A stretch of DNA of 64,000 bases, taken from positions 1 through 64,000 of the forward strand of contig CAYMOG010000004.1 in NCBI GenBank assembly GCA_964392065.1, read 5' to 3'. Below the pieces are notes generated by a model. That model made no database searches and was not told the DNA's origin. It worked only from the letters and a program-made list of their open reading frames with translations. Position numbers and translations under genes: made by a program. This document shows positions 26,481-34,161 of the stretch, one piece after another (within the stretch, counting starts at the first letter, position 1; every line of letters begins with the position of its first letter). Source of the stretch: JASBZA01 sp964392065. Its GTDB lineage: Bacteria; Bacillota; Clostridia; Saccharofermentanales; Fastidiosipilaceae.

Positions 26481-27608
26481 ATGACATATAGCAAGAAGAA
26501 ATATACCCTTGCGTTGATTGGGTGTGGCCGAGTCGCAAATAAACATGCCAAAGCCTTTGGCCATCTAAAAGACGAGCTAGAAGTCCTCGCTCTCGTGGAT
26601 GGACGCTTAGAAGCCTGTCAAAATCTAAATCATGAGCATAATCTTGGCTTACGTGATGCCCAGATGTTCACTTCCATCGAAAACTTCTATGCAGCCAATC
26701 TACCCGTTGATATACTCGCAATTACTACACCTAGTGGTAGCCATTACGCTTTGGCAAAAGAAGCCCTAACCCGAGGTCACCACGTCTTTATTGAGAAACC
26801 TATGACCTTAGATATAGAGGAAGCTCGAGATCTACTCACGCTAAGTCAGAAATATTCGAAGAAAATTGCGATGGGTCACATTTATCGTTTCTTTCCCCTT
26901 GTTGAACACATTCGCGAAGATATAGTAGCAGGGATTTATGGCGAGATTTTATCGGCGGAAGTAAAAGTGCACTGGGGGCATGACCAAGCCTATTATGATC
27001 AAGCACCTTGGCGTGGAACCTGGGCAGCCGATGGTGGCGCACTTATGAATCAGAGCATCCATGCACTAGACTTAATGGTCTGGTTACTTAATCTCAAAGT
27101 AGCTTCCGTGCAAGGCTCGATTGCACAACGCATGCATACAATGGAAGCAGAGGACTATGGTGCCGCACTCTACATAATGGAAAATGGCGCAATCTTGAGT
27201 CTCGAAGGCACCACTATAACACCAGAAAACGCTCACCAAGCAAGTTTCTTGATTCGCCTAGAGAAAGCAGAAATTCACGCCGGACTGAAAAAGGGCAAAC
27301 CCTTCATCCAAGCGCGCGATAGAGCGGGTAAGAAAGTCGGCAATTACCTGTCTCGTGTTTGGGAAAAGATGCGAACGGATGGCGTCAAGCGTAGTCTCCG
27401 GGCTTTTCTTAATCCACATACAGGAATCTATATGGATTTTATTACAGCGCTTCATGAAGATCGAGCACCTAGAGCAGACGGTATCTCGGGAGTAGAGTCT
27501 GTCGAAAACATTCTAGCAGTTTATAAATCCGCACGAAATGCTGGTGCCCGTGTGCATTTGCCTTTAGAAAACTTCTCGCTAGAAGACATGCAAGGCTACT
27601 TCGAATAA
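26481..27608 (+). CDS. Gfo/Idh/MocA-family NAD(P)-dependent oxidoreductase
   Basis: 375 residues. The Rossmann motif ALIGCGRVANKH is at 10-21, the family signature EKPMTLD (catalytic Lys) near 102, and GHIYRF near 130. The C-terminal alpha/beta substrate domain is complete, with GGALMNQSIHALDLM near 187 carrying the His of the active site. Such enzymes oxidise or epimerise sugars, inositols or nucleotide sugars; the substrate cannot be told. TAGGAGAG precedes the ATG. The divergent sugar-kinase-like gene hints at carbohydrate metabolism. Confidence 0.88.
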   Translation: MTYSKKKYTLALIGCGRVANKHAKAFGHLKDELEVLALVDGRLEACQNLNHEHNLGLRDAQMFTSIENFYAANLPVDILAITTPSGSHYALAKEALTRGHHVFIEKPMTLDIEEARDLLTLSQKYSKKIAMGHIYRFFPLVEHIREDIVAGIYGEILSAEVKVHWGHDQAYYDQAPWRGTWAADGGALMNQSIHALDLMVWLLNLKVASVQGSIAQRMHTMEAEDYGAALYIMENGAILSLEGTTITPENAHQASFLIRLEKAEIHAGLKKGKPFIQARDRAGKKVGNYLSRVWEKMRTDGVKRSLRAFLNPHTGIYMDFITALHEDRAPRADGISGVESVENILAVYKSARNAGARVHLPLENFSLEDMQGYFE

Positions 27609-27800
27609 TTGTTGTTGATGCGCTACATACAAAGATGAGTTACACACAAGTAGGAAAAATTCGTACAAGATCCCACTTATATATAAGATCTAAGATTTTA
27701 TCTATCTGCGAACGAGTCAGGCGGAAGTAGTTTATTTATAAATACTATGCTGGGTTTTATTTTCTGGCACGAATTTTCGTTTGTGCGAGTGGCTTTCTCC

Positions 27801-27821
27801 CTAGAATTTATGCAATTCTAG
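27801..27821. repeat. Perfect 8-bp inverted repeat in the 27609-27921 gap
   Basis: CTAGAATT and AATTCTAG are separated by five bases. There is no T tract on either side, so it looks more like an operator or weak hairpin than a terminator. Apart from an AT-rich stretch before 27922, I see nothing else in this 313-bp gap. Confidence 0.4.
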
Positions 27822-27921
27822 AACGCCCTCTAATTGTTGTTTTTTGTAGTTTTTTATCTACTTTCTGTTCACTATATTTGCAGTAAGGTATATACAACGA
27901 AGAGGAGGGCGTAAGTTTCCA

Positions 27922-28374
27922 ATGGCTGTAATCTTTCAGATGATATTTTCTCTTGCTCCGAGCAAAATTCTACTTTTCATCTCAGGTGGGTTTCTCGCTT
28001 ATGTTGATTTCAAAAAAAGACGCGTTCCCCTCTTCGTTCTTCTCCTATTTCTATTCTTGTGCTTTTCTATTGGTGTTCGTAGTGGTCTTATATCTTCTTT
28101 TTTATTTACTTCTCTAATATATAAAATTCTCTTAAGTATTATTCCCTTATCAGGATGGCTCTTCCTATATGCTAAAGAAAATTATCCATGGGGTGACATC
28201 CTCTTTTTATTGGGATTGAGCTTTATCTTAAACTTCCAAGCTTTTTTCGTCATTTTGGTTCTCGCTTCTGGGGTTGCTGCATTATACGCTCTAATTACGA
28301 AGATAAAGACGATTCCCATGCTTACTTGTCTATTTATAGCTTATACACTTTACTATGCACTTTCTATTAGATAA
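27922..28374 (+). CDS. Short A24-type prepilin peptidase-like membrane protein
   Basis: 150 residues, almost entirely hydrophobic with about five spans. The two catalytic aspartates of A24 aspartyl proteases appear as YVDFKKRRVP (Asp near 29) and PWGDILF (Asp near 91, for the usual GxGD). It lacks the N-terminal methyltransferase domain, like archaeal or TadV/CpaA-type enzymes. GAGGAGGG lies about 13 bases before the ATG. No pilin or secretion ATPase is nearby, so its substrate is unknown. Confidence 0.72.
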   Translation: MAVIFQMIFSLAPSKILLFISGGFLAYVDFKKRRVPLFVLLLFLFLCFSIGVRSGLISSFLFTSLIYKILLSIIPLSGWLFLYAKENYPWGDILFLLGLSFILNFQAFFVILVLASGVAALYALITKIKTIPMLTCLFIAYTLYYALSIR

Positions 28375-28463
28375 ACCCCTTACTTCAAGCACATTACTAT
28401 TATTCTAAATCCCTACTCACTAAAACCCAATAACAAACGTGAAGACCCCTAAACACATATAAA

Positions 28464-28488
28464 AAAGAGCACCCATTCGAGTGCTCTT
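28464..28488 (-). terminator. Terminator of the ytxH / membrane-protein pair
   Basis: AGAGCAC...GTGCTCT with an eight-base loop, followed on the minus strand by TTTTTT, 21 bases past the stop codon at 28509. Confidence 0.85.
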
Positions 28489-28508
28489 CTGTTATAGACT
28501 TCAGACTT

Positions 28509-29027
28509 TTAACGTCTCTTGGTTCTTCTGCTGAAGCGACTTTTGCGTGTAGCTCTACTCTTACCAGCCGCGAAACCTGTCGCAACCGAACTGAAGAAGC
28601 TACCTACGCCGGACGCCTTCGCTGTTAAGTTATCTGCAATGCCTGCAACTCCGTTACTAATACCAACAACTAAGCCAGAAACTGCACCTACGCTAACATT
28701 TGCTGCTTGTAAAGCTTCTAGTGTCGCGTTAAGAAGTTCTGGGCTTGCAACCGTAATATCATCGGTTATATCCAGAGCATTACCTAAAATATTTTTCACA
28801 TTCGCTGCGATCTCAGGTAACTCTTCTGTAGTATGGAGCAAAGGCTCTGAAACTTCATCTAATAAAGTGTTAACTCTCTTCAATGTACCTAAAACACGTA
28901 AAAGAAGAATAATCAAGACAACAAGTGCGACAACTCCGGCTAAAATAAGTAGCCAAATCAACACATCTTGTAAGTTTACAGTAAAGGTCCCGGATGCAGA
29001 AATTAAATTGTATAAACTATTGTTCAT
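28509..29027 (-). CDS. DUF948-like membrane-anchored protein
   Basis: 172 residues. One long membrane span (residues 20-44) is followed by a helical, Leu/Glu/Asn-rich region (residues 50-110) like the DUF948 general-stress proteins of Bacillota, then a Gly/Val/Ala-rich stretch and a very basic Arg/Lys/Ser tail. Residues 110-150 are hydrophobic enough to touch the membrane. It follows the YtxH-like gene by 35 bases, a pairing often seen with such proteins. Function is unknown beyond likely envelope stress. Confidence 0.7.
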   Translation of the reverse strand: MNNSLYNLISASGTFTVNLQDVLIWLLILAGVVALVVLIILLLRVLGTLKRVNTLLDEVSEPLLHTTEELPEIAANVKNILGNALDITDDITVASPELLNATLEALQAANVSVGAVSGLVVGISNGVAGIADNLTAKASGVGSFFSSVATGFAAGKSRATRKSRFSRRTKRR

Positions 29028-29062
29028 TCTCTAATCCTTTCTTATTTATCTAGTAGATCGGA

Positions 29063-29479
29063 TTATTCTTTAACGTCTTCTGCGAAATCCTTCACTTCAT
29101 CTCCGATATCTTCCGCGGCATCTGAAACATGTTGTCCCACATTACGTGCGGTTCTTCTCGCATGACGAGCATTCTTACGAGCTTCACTTTTCGTATCGTC
29201 TAGGTTACCCTTGAACTGATTATATGTATCAGAAACCTTTGTACTTACCTTGTCAGATACTTCATGTGCTTTTTCTTTCGCTGCATGATACTTCTCAGTA
29301 GCATATTCACCGATTTCTTCCCTAGTTTCCTTACCAGCCTTAGGGGCAAATAAGATACCAGCCGTTAATCCTGCCAATGCACCACCTACGATACCTAAGG
29401 TTGTACCTAAAGCAACGTTACGATGTCTATTTCTTCTGTTCTGCCCGGTGAATGCACCGATAATTTCTTCAAATAACAT
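29063..29479 (-). CDS. YtxH-domain stress protein
   Basis: 138 residues. After a short basic start a Gly/Ala-rich span, GGALAGLTAGILFAPKAGKETREEI (read here in two parts: GALAGLTAGILFAPKAG and KETREEI), is the YtxH signature. A long charged helix with Lys/Glu/Ala repeats follows, ending in an acidic tail. AGGAGG lies seven bases before the ATG, and a TATAAT box lies about 55 bases upstream without a good -35. In Bacillus YtxH is a general stress protein; its action is unknown. Confidence 0.82.
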   Translation of the reverse strand: MLFEEIIGAFTGQNRRNRHRNVALGTTLGIVGGALAGLTAGILFAPKAGKETREEIGEYATEKYHAAKEKAHEVSDKVSTKVSDTYNQFKGNLDDTKSEARKNARHARRTARNVGQHVSDAAEDIGDEVKDFAEDVKE

Positions 29480-29625
29480 ACGCTTTTCCTCCTGATGATT
29501 AAAAAATTTACTTTTCTTGTATTAAAAATTATAGCATATCGACTACTAAGAAATACTTACAAATTATGTATAATACGCAAACATAATGCGAAAATGTTAC
29601 TAACTTACCCTGTATGTGTTCGAAC

Positions 29626-31146
29626 TTACCATCCACCTTCTAGCCCATTTGATTTACCTTCTAACCTTTTTTCCATGTGTTCCTTGCAGGCTTTGGTAAA
29701 TCTAGCAGGGCACAGAGGCTCTGCATAGAAATGGAAGGTTGCCTGGCTACTCCATATATTGGCGGTCGAAAATCCTTGCATACGGTAACCCATACCTAAT
29801 ACATGTGTCCGATATGAAGCTCCATTAGGCTCGAATAAGAAACGATCATTGATTAGACATGGAATCTGCGTTCCGTGTTCGGATAATAGGTCTTCTCTTC
29901 TCGAGGTCATGGTGGCGTAATACGGAGAATGTGCAGAGGGATTGAAACGTCCAACACTTGGTACGATGCCGACGAGAGGCCACTCTCTGCCGTTTTCGGA
30001 TTGATAGGCTTTGGCCAAATATAAGGAAGCTGAACCTTCAGCCATAACAGGGATACCTTGTTGCACCTTGCGATAGATGTGTTTTAGCATAGAATCATTA
30101 GAGGATGCTTCCGCGATATAGTCGAGAAGTTTGCCTGTGCCGAAGTATAGGCCATCGAGGTCAGGCGGTAGAATAGGATCCTTGAGTGGACTGAATCGCA
30201 CCAGTTCTGCTCCCATCTCTTCTAGCACATCTAAGTTTTCCTGGTAATAGTAGGAAAATGCATCATCGTACGCTAGGCCTAGACGATAGCGGCGGTCCTC
30301 AAAACCTAGGAGCCTTTGGGCGCGAAAAAGACTCTGTGGTAAATCTTGATCTAGCTTCGGTGCTTGATCCGCAATTTGCAAAATACGATTCGTATCAAGA
30401 CTATGATGGAGTTCTCTACGCAAATTATCAATTTTCTTAAGCATCATATCTTCATAAATGTCCGGGACAATACCTGCTAATCCAGGAATATCTTCCTCAA
30501 GCAGAGGCAAAGAGACCGTACCTAAGAGCGGTAACCCTAATTCAGCTTCTACTTGTCTTTTAAAATCTTTTATTTTCTCCTCTTCTAATCCTGCCAGGAT
30601 TAGACCCGCAACAACTTCATGCTCACGGAAATCCAATAAACCTTTTAAATACGATAAGTTAGTAAACCTAAATTCTCTGGCATCTATAACTAGAATAACG
30701 GGTGTTTTACTGGCTCTCGCCAAGTCTGCAGGGGAGCCTTGTGGAACGCGTTGCTCTTCAGACCAAGAAGATTGTAGCGGAGACAAGGTGTCAAAATAAT
30801 TTGATCGGGCATGGATTAGAGAAATCCGACTAGATTCAGAGTAGCGGGTTAATAGGTAGGAGAGTTGGTCACTCTTATGAAAGTAGCTATCTAATGTGTA
30901 GGCTTCGTGCCCACTGGCCAGGCGTAACGCATGGTGGAAATCATAGGTTGGACCTGCAGAATAGGCTACTGGTTTATAGCCTTGTTCTCGCCAGACACCC
31001 AATAATCCTAGAGCAACACGATTAGCTGCACGACTGCTACCTGCATTAGCGATCATAATCCTCGGAGAAAAACTTAAATTCTCCATTTCTTCTGCATCTT
31101 GACCCTTCTTAATTTCCCGCACGTAATAAGGCACTCTACTACTCAT
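29626..31146 (-). CDS. CbiA/CobB-like protein without P-loop or amidotransferase Cys
   Basis: 506 residues, matching cobyrinate a,c-diamide synthase over its length: the DTB synthase-like ATPase half, then GLAYDDAFSYYYQENL near 290 and DGLYFGTG near 331 starting the amidotransferase half. But the P-loop (normally GxxSGVGKTT) reads IANAGSSRAANR at 32-43 with no GKT, and the nucleophile motif AECGG reads AEGSAS, Gly 371 replacing Cys. The usual GHEFHYS histidine is also absent. The frame is intact with a GAGGAGG site, so it is probably expressed in a new role. No cobyrinate pathway genes are nearby. It follows the ribU terminator. Confidence 0.8.
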   Translation of the reverse strand: MSSRVPYYVREIKKGQDAEEMENLSFSPRIMIANAGSSRAANRVALGLLGVWREQGYKPVAYSAGPTYDFHHALRLASGHEAYTLDSYFHKSDQLSYLLTRYSESSRISLIHARSNYFDTLSPLQSSWSEEQRVPQGSPADLARASKTPVILVIDAREFRFTNLSYLKGLLDFREHEVVAGLILAGLEEEKIKDFKRQVEAELGLPLLGTVSLPLLEEDIPGLAGIVPDIYEDMMLKKIDNLRRELHHSLDTNRILQIADQAPKLDQDLPQSLFRAQRLLGFEDRRYRLGLAYDDAFSYYYQENLDVLEEMGAELVRFSPLKDPILPPDLDGLYFGTGKLLDYIAEASSNDSMLKHIYRKVQQGIPVMAEGSASLYLAKAYQSENGREWPLVGIVPSVGRFNPSAHSPYYATMTSRREDLLSEHGTQIPCLINDRFLFEPNGASYRTHVLGMGYRMQGFSTANIWSSQATFHFYAEPLCPARFTKACKEHMEKRLEGKSNGLEGGW

Positions 31147-31239
31147 GTTGACCTCCTCGTAGGATGAAGTGATTTATAATCACCATTATACAACACTCTG
31201 CACATTCCATAACTTGCATGTTATTTTGGCCAAAGAAAA

Positions 31240-31270
31240 GCTCCCCTGTGACCTATCATCACAAGGGAGC
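31240..31270 (-). terminator. Terminator of ribU
   Basis: GCTCCCTTGTGA and TCACAGGGGAGC pair around a seven-base loop on the minus strand and are followed by TTTTCTTT. It lies 33 bases past the ribU stop and separates ribU from the CbiA-like gene. Confidence 0.85.
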
Positions 31271-31302
31271 CATATATGTTCTCGTCTAGAAATTCTATTT
31301 GC

Positions 31303-31893
31303 CTACCTAAATTTCTTAAAGATCTTACTTAGAGCCAAGAAAACGACAAAACTCGCTGCACTGTTCATAGCTCCCTTAATAAGATTAAAAGGTACTATCG
31401 CAGGTAAAATCATTTGCTTGACTGCTTCCACTGGCATACCTGCGAACTTCGGTGTGATGTAGAGATTCAATGGAATCATGACGCCCGTCATGGCGAGGGT
31501 GCCTAGAATCAATCCAACTATTAGAGAAGTATTCTTCGATTTATAGCGCCATAGCAAGGCTGGGATGAGAACTAAAACACCACTTGAGATGAAATGCATA
31601 AGTAAGCCATACAATCCTGAAGAAAATGGCGTAACCAATTGCACAACACATACAACGGCCAACACAAACAATCCATGTACTGGACCCGCGATAAGCGCTG
31701 TAATGATTGCAGGCACATCACCCATTTCATAAATTAACCAGGGTGCTACTCCAGGCAAGAGTTGCAATCTTGTGATAAACATCAACAAAACACCTAGTGA
31801 AGCCATTACGCCGTCCAAGGCAATAAGCTCCACCTGACTCCTACGCTTACCTGTTAGGGAAACCCTCTTCTTCGAACTACTCATATAACTCAT
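31303..31893 (-). CDS. ribU: Riboflavin ECF transporter substrate-binding subunit RibU
   Basis: About 196 residues with six hydrophobic spans, the S component that binds riboflavin and joins a shared EcfAA'T energising module (not in the window). GLYGLLMHFISSG and NLIKGAMNS are family-type loops. The ATG at 31893 is chosen because AAGGAGG lies four to five bases before it; an in-frame ATG 18 bases upstream lacks one. The FMN riboswitch and terminator directly upstream confirm the substrate. Confidence 0.9.
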   Translation of the reverse strand: MSYMSSSKKRVSLTGKRRSQVELIALDGVMASLGVLLMFITRLQLLPGVAPWLIYEMGDVPAIITALIAGPVHGLFVLAVVCVVQLVTPFSSGLYGLLMHFISSGVLVLIPALLWRYKSKNTSLIVGLILGTLAMTGVMIPLNLYITPKFAGMPVEAVKQMILPAIVPFNLIKGAMNSAASFVVFLALSKIFKKFR

Positions 31894-31926
31894 GTGTCCT
31901 CCTTCAGCCATCTTCTCTAATAAAAT

Positions 31927-31952
31927 AAACCCCGACGTTTAAATCGGGGTTT
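31927..31952 (-). terminator. Riboswitch-controlled terminator before ribU
   Basis: AAACCCCGA...TCGGGGTTT with an eight-base loop, followed on the minus strand by ATTTTATT. It sits between the FMN aptamer and the ribU ribosome-binding site, as expected for an expression platform acting by attenuation. Confidence 0.85.
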
Positions 31953-31971
31953 ACGAAAACTTGCGTTCACT

Positions 31972-32103
31972 TACTCTTCTTCCATCCGGACTATACCGTC
32001 GGCTCTAGATTCTCACTAGATCAACATAGGACACTATGTTCGCGGGCTAAACTCTTAAGAGTCACACCGCCGGTGGGGAATTGCACCCCGCCCCGAAGAC
32101 AGC
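31972..32103 (-). ncRNA. FMN riboswitch (RFN element)
   Basis: Read on the minus strand it opens TCTTCGGGGCGGGGTG, continues ATTCCCCACCGGCGGT, has a variable stem, then GCCGACGGTATAGTCCGGATG and closes with GAAGAAGA. These are the conserved cores of the RFN aptamer. High FMN should favour the downstream terminator and stop ribU transcription. Confidence 0.97.
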
Positions 32104-32226
32104 TATTAAATTTTATAGATACATTATGGACCTAGGTGGAGCGAAATACAAGTACTTTTGCAACGATTAATCCTATTGGTCTATATTCTGTGACTCTAAG
32201 CACGAAACGCATTGTAAATTTCTTGT

Positions 32227-34041
32227 TTAAACATTTGATTCTGAGAGTTCAGTAATTCTATCCACCATTTCACCAATAAATTGGATACTATCCCTGAGTG
32301 GTTGATCCGTTGTAATATCAATACCTAGTATTTTTGCATGTTCAGCAGGTGGTGTGGGGCCACCGACTTTCAAATACTCAATCCACTTCTCTAATAGCCC
32401 ATCACCTTCTGCTTGCACCTTTGTAAACATGGCTGTGGAGATTGTAAGACTAGCACTATAAACATAAGAATATAAGCCCATGTAGTAATGTGGTTGACGC
32501 ATCCAAGTCCTCTTAGCACCATCGTCTAAGACTACTGTATCTCCCCAGAATGTTTTCAATACTTGTAAATATAAATCATCTAGAATATCCGCATTAATAC
32601 TCTCACCTTTATCAACTAGACGATATACTTCTCTTTGATACGCAGCTTCTAATAGATGGGTTACAAAATTATGATAATACGTGTTTGCAATCATTGAGGA
32701 TAAAACCCATTTCTCGAAACGTTCACCTTTATCTTCTTTCAGAAGAGATTTAGTAAGGAGCATTTCATGAAACGTGGATGGCGCTTCGACGTCATAGCGG
32801 GTAAAACTTGACTCGAACACACTATTGTGTTGACTCGTAATTAAACCTTGTGCAGCATGGCCTAGCTCATGGGCAAGGGTAAAAATTTCGGATAAGTTCT
32901 CACCCCAGTTAAGTAAAATATAAGGTTGGACGCCTCGAACAGTAGAGCAAAAACCTCCCGTAGACTTTCCTTCATTCTGAGCGAAATCAACCCAACGCTC
33001 ATCATAAGAACGCATGACAAGATCATGATAAGCATCACCCATAACTTTAACAGAGTTAGAAATATATGCTTTTGATTCCTCAACACTTACCGATGGTGAG
33101 AAGCTAGGATCTAGGGTTAATTTCAGATCCGAATAACGTAACTCTTCTAGTTTATATTCTTCTTTAATAAGCTCCACGTAGCGTCTCATATGAGGAGCCA
33201 ACTCTGTCATAATCACATCAATTTGACGATCATACATAGATTTATCAACTTTTTGATGGAAGAGTAAATAGTCGAAAACAGAATCGAACCCTCTTAAATT
33301 GGCAATCGTTTTTTCTTTTTGCACTTGAGCGTTATAAGCGGCTGCCGTTCCATTTCGGTATTTGGCCAATGTTTCAGAGAACACTTCAAAAGCTTTTCGC
33401 CTGACTTCTGTATCCTCAAGCTCTGAATAATAGTTCTCGTATAGGACATAGCTTAAAGCGTACGATTTTCCGTGCACCTCAAAATCTGGAAATTTCATAT
33501 CCTGAAACTTCATTACTTGATAACTTGTATAGGGGAAGGCCAAGGTTGACCCTAAACTTGCTAAAGCCTTTTCAGTTTCTTTGCTCAACTGGTGTTTTTT
33601 CCAAGCAATAAGATCACCTAGGTAAATTTTATACTCTGGAGCTAATGTCTGACATTCTTCTAGTAAGCGCTCATCAATAAGAGAAAGTTCTGAGGAAAAG
33701 AAACTCAAGCAACTCGAAACAGTATCCATAGCAGCTCTAGTATTCATAGATAATTTCTGCCACTTAGGATTATTCTGATCCGTAGAAAACCCTAAACTCG
33801 CATAGGAAGCGACTTGGTTCATCCGTGGAATTAATTCCTCATACTTATGAATCCCTCTTAAAATGAGATCTGTATCGGTCGCTTGTTCAAGCTGACCTTC
33901 GAATTCAGCTTGGAAAGCCTTTACATCTTCCATTAGTTTTGCCTTGGCTTCTTCAAAAGCTTCCTCATTAGGGAATATAGCTTCTAGATTCCATGTTAAA
34001 TTCTTGTCGACATCTTGTCTTTTCTTCAATTGTTCTGCCAT
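32227..34041 (-). CDS. pepF: Oligoendopeptidase F (M3B metallopeptidase)
   Basis: 604 residues, full length. A cytosolic zinc peptidase that cuts short peptides. The zinc motif HELGHAAQG is near residue 390, with the third ligand Glu in the ESSFTRYDVEAPSTFHEML stretch (Glu of FHEML near 420). The N-terminal helical M3B domain begins around residue 110. AGGAGGA precedes the ATG. It is monocistronic as far as I can see. Confidence 0.94.
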   Translation of the reverse strand: MAEQLKKRQDVDKNLTWNLEAIFPNEEAFEEAKAKLMEDVKAFQAEFEGQLEQATDTDLILRGIHKYEELIPRMNQVASYASLGFSTDQNNPKWQKLSMNTRAAMDTVSSCLSFFSSELSLIDERLLEECQTLAPEYKIYLGDLIAWKKHQLSKETEKALASLGSTLAFPYTSYQVMKFQDMKFPDFEVHGKSYALSYVLYENYYSELEDTEVRRKAFEVFSETLAKYRNGTAAAYNAQVQKEKTIANLRGFDSVFDYLLFHQKVDKSMYDRQIDVIMTELAPHMRRYVELIKEEYKLEELRYSDLKLTLDPSFSPSVSVEESKAYISNSVKVMGDAYHDLVMRSYDERWVDFAQNEGKSTGGFCSTVRGVQPYILLNWGENLSEIFTLAHELGHAAQGLITSQHNSVFESSFTRYDVEAPSTFHEMLLTKSLLKEDKGERFEKWVLSSMIANTYYHNFVTHLLEAAYQREVYRLVDKGESINADILDDLYLQVLKTFWGDTVVLDDGAKRTWMRQPHYYMGLYSYVYSASLTISTAMFTKVQAEGDGLLEKWIEYLKVGGPTPPAEHAKILGIDITTDQPLRDSIQFIGEMVDRITELSESNV

Positions 34042-34125
34042 AGTACTTATCCTCCTCGTTTGCTATCTATTTTAGCACGGGAATAGGGATCTTCGAGACG
34101 TGTGATGAAACTTTTGTTTACATTT

Positions 34126-34153
34126 CAGGCTGAGCATTGCCCTACTCAGCCTG
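34126..34153 (-). terminator. Hairpin after the adhesin gene
   Basis: CAGGCTGAG and CTCAGCCTG form a nine-base-pair perfect stem with a ten-base loop, nine bases past the stop codon at 34162. No T tract follows, so it may be a mRNA-stabilising hairpin or a weak terminator. Confidence 0.5.
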
Positions 34154-34161
34154 CATAGATT

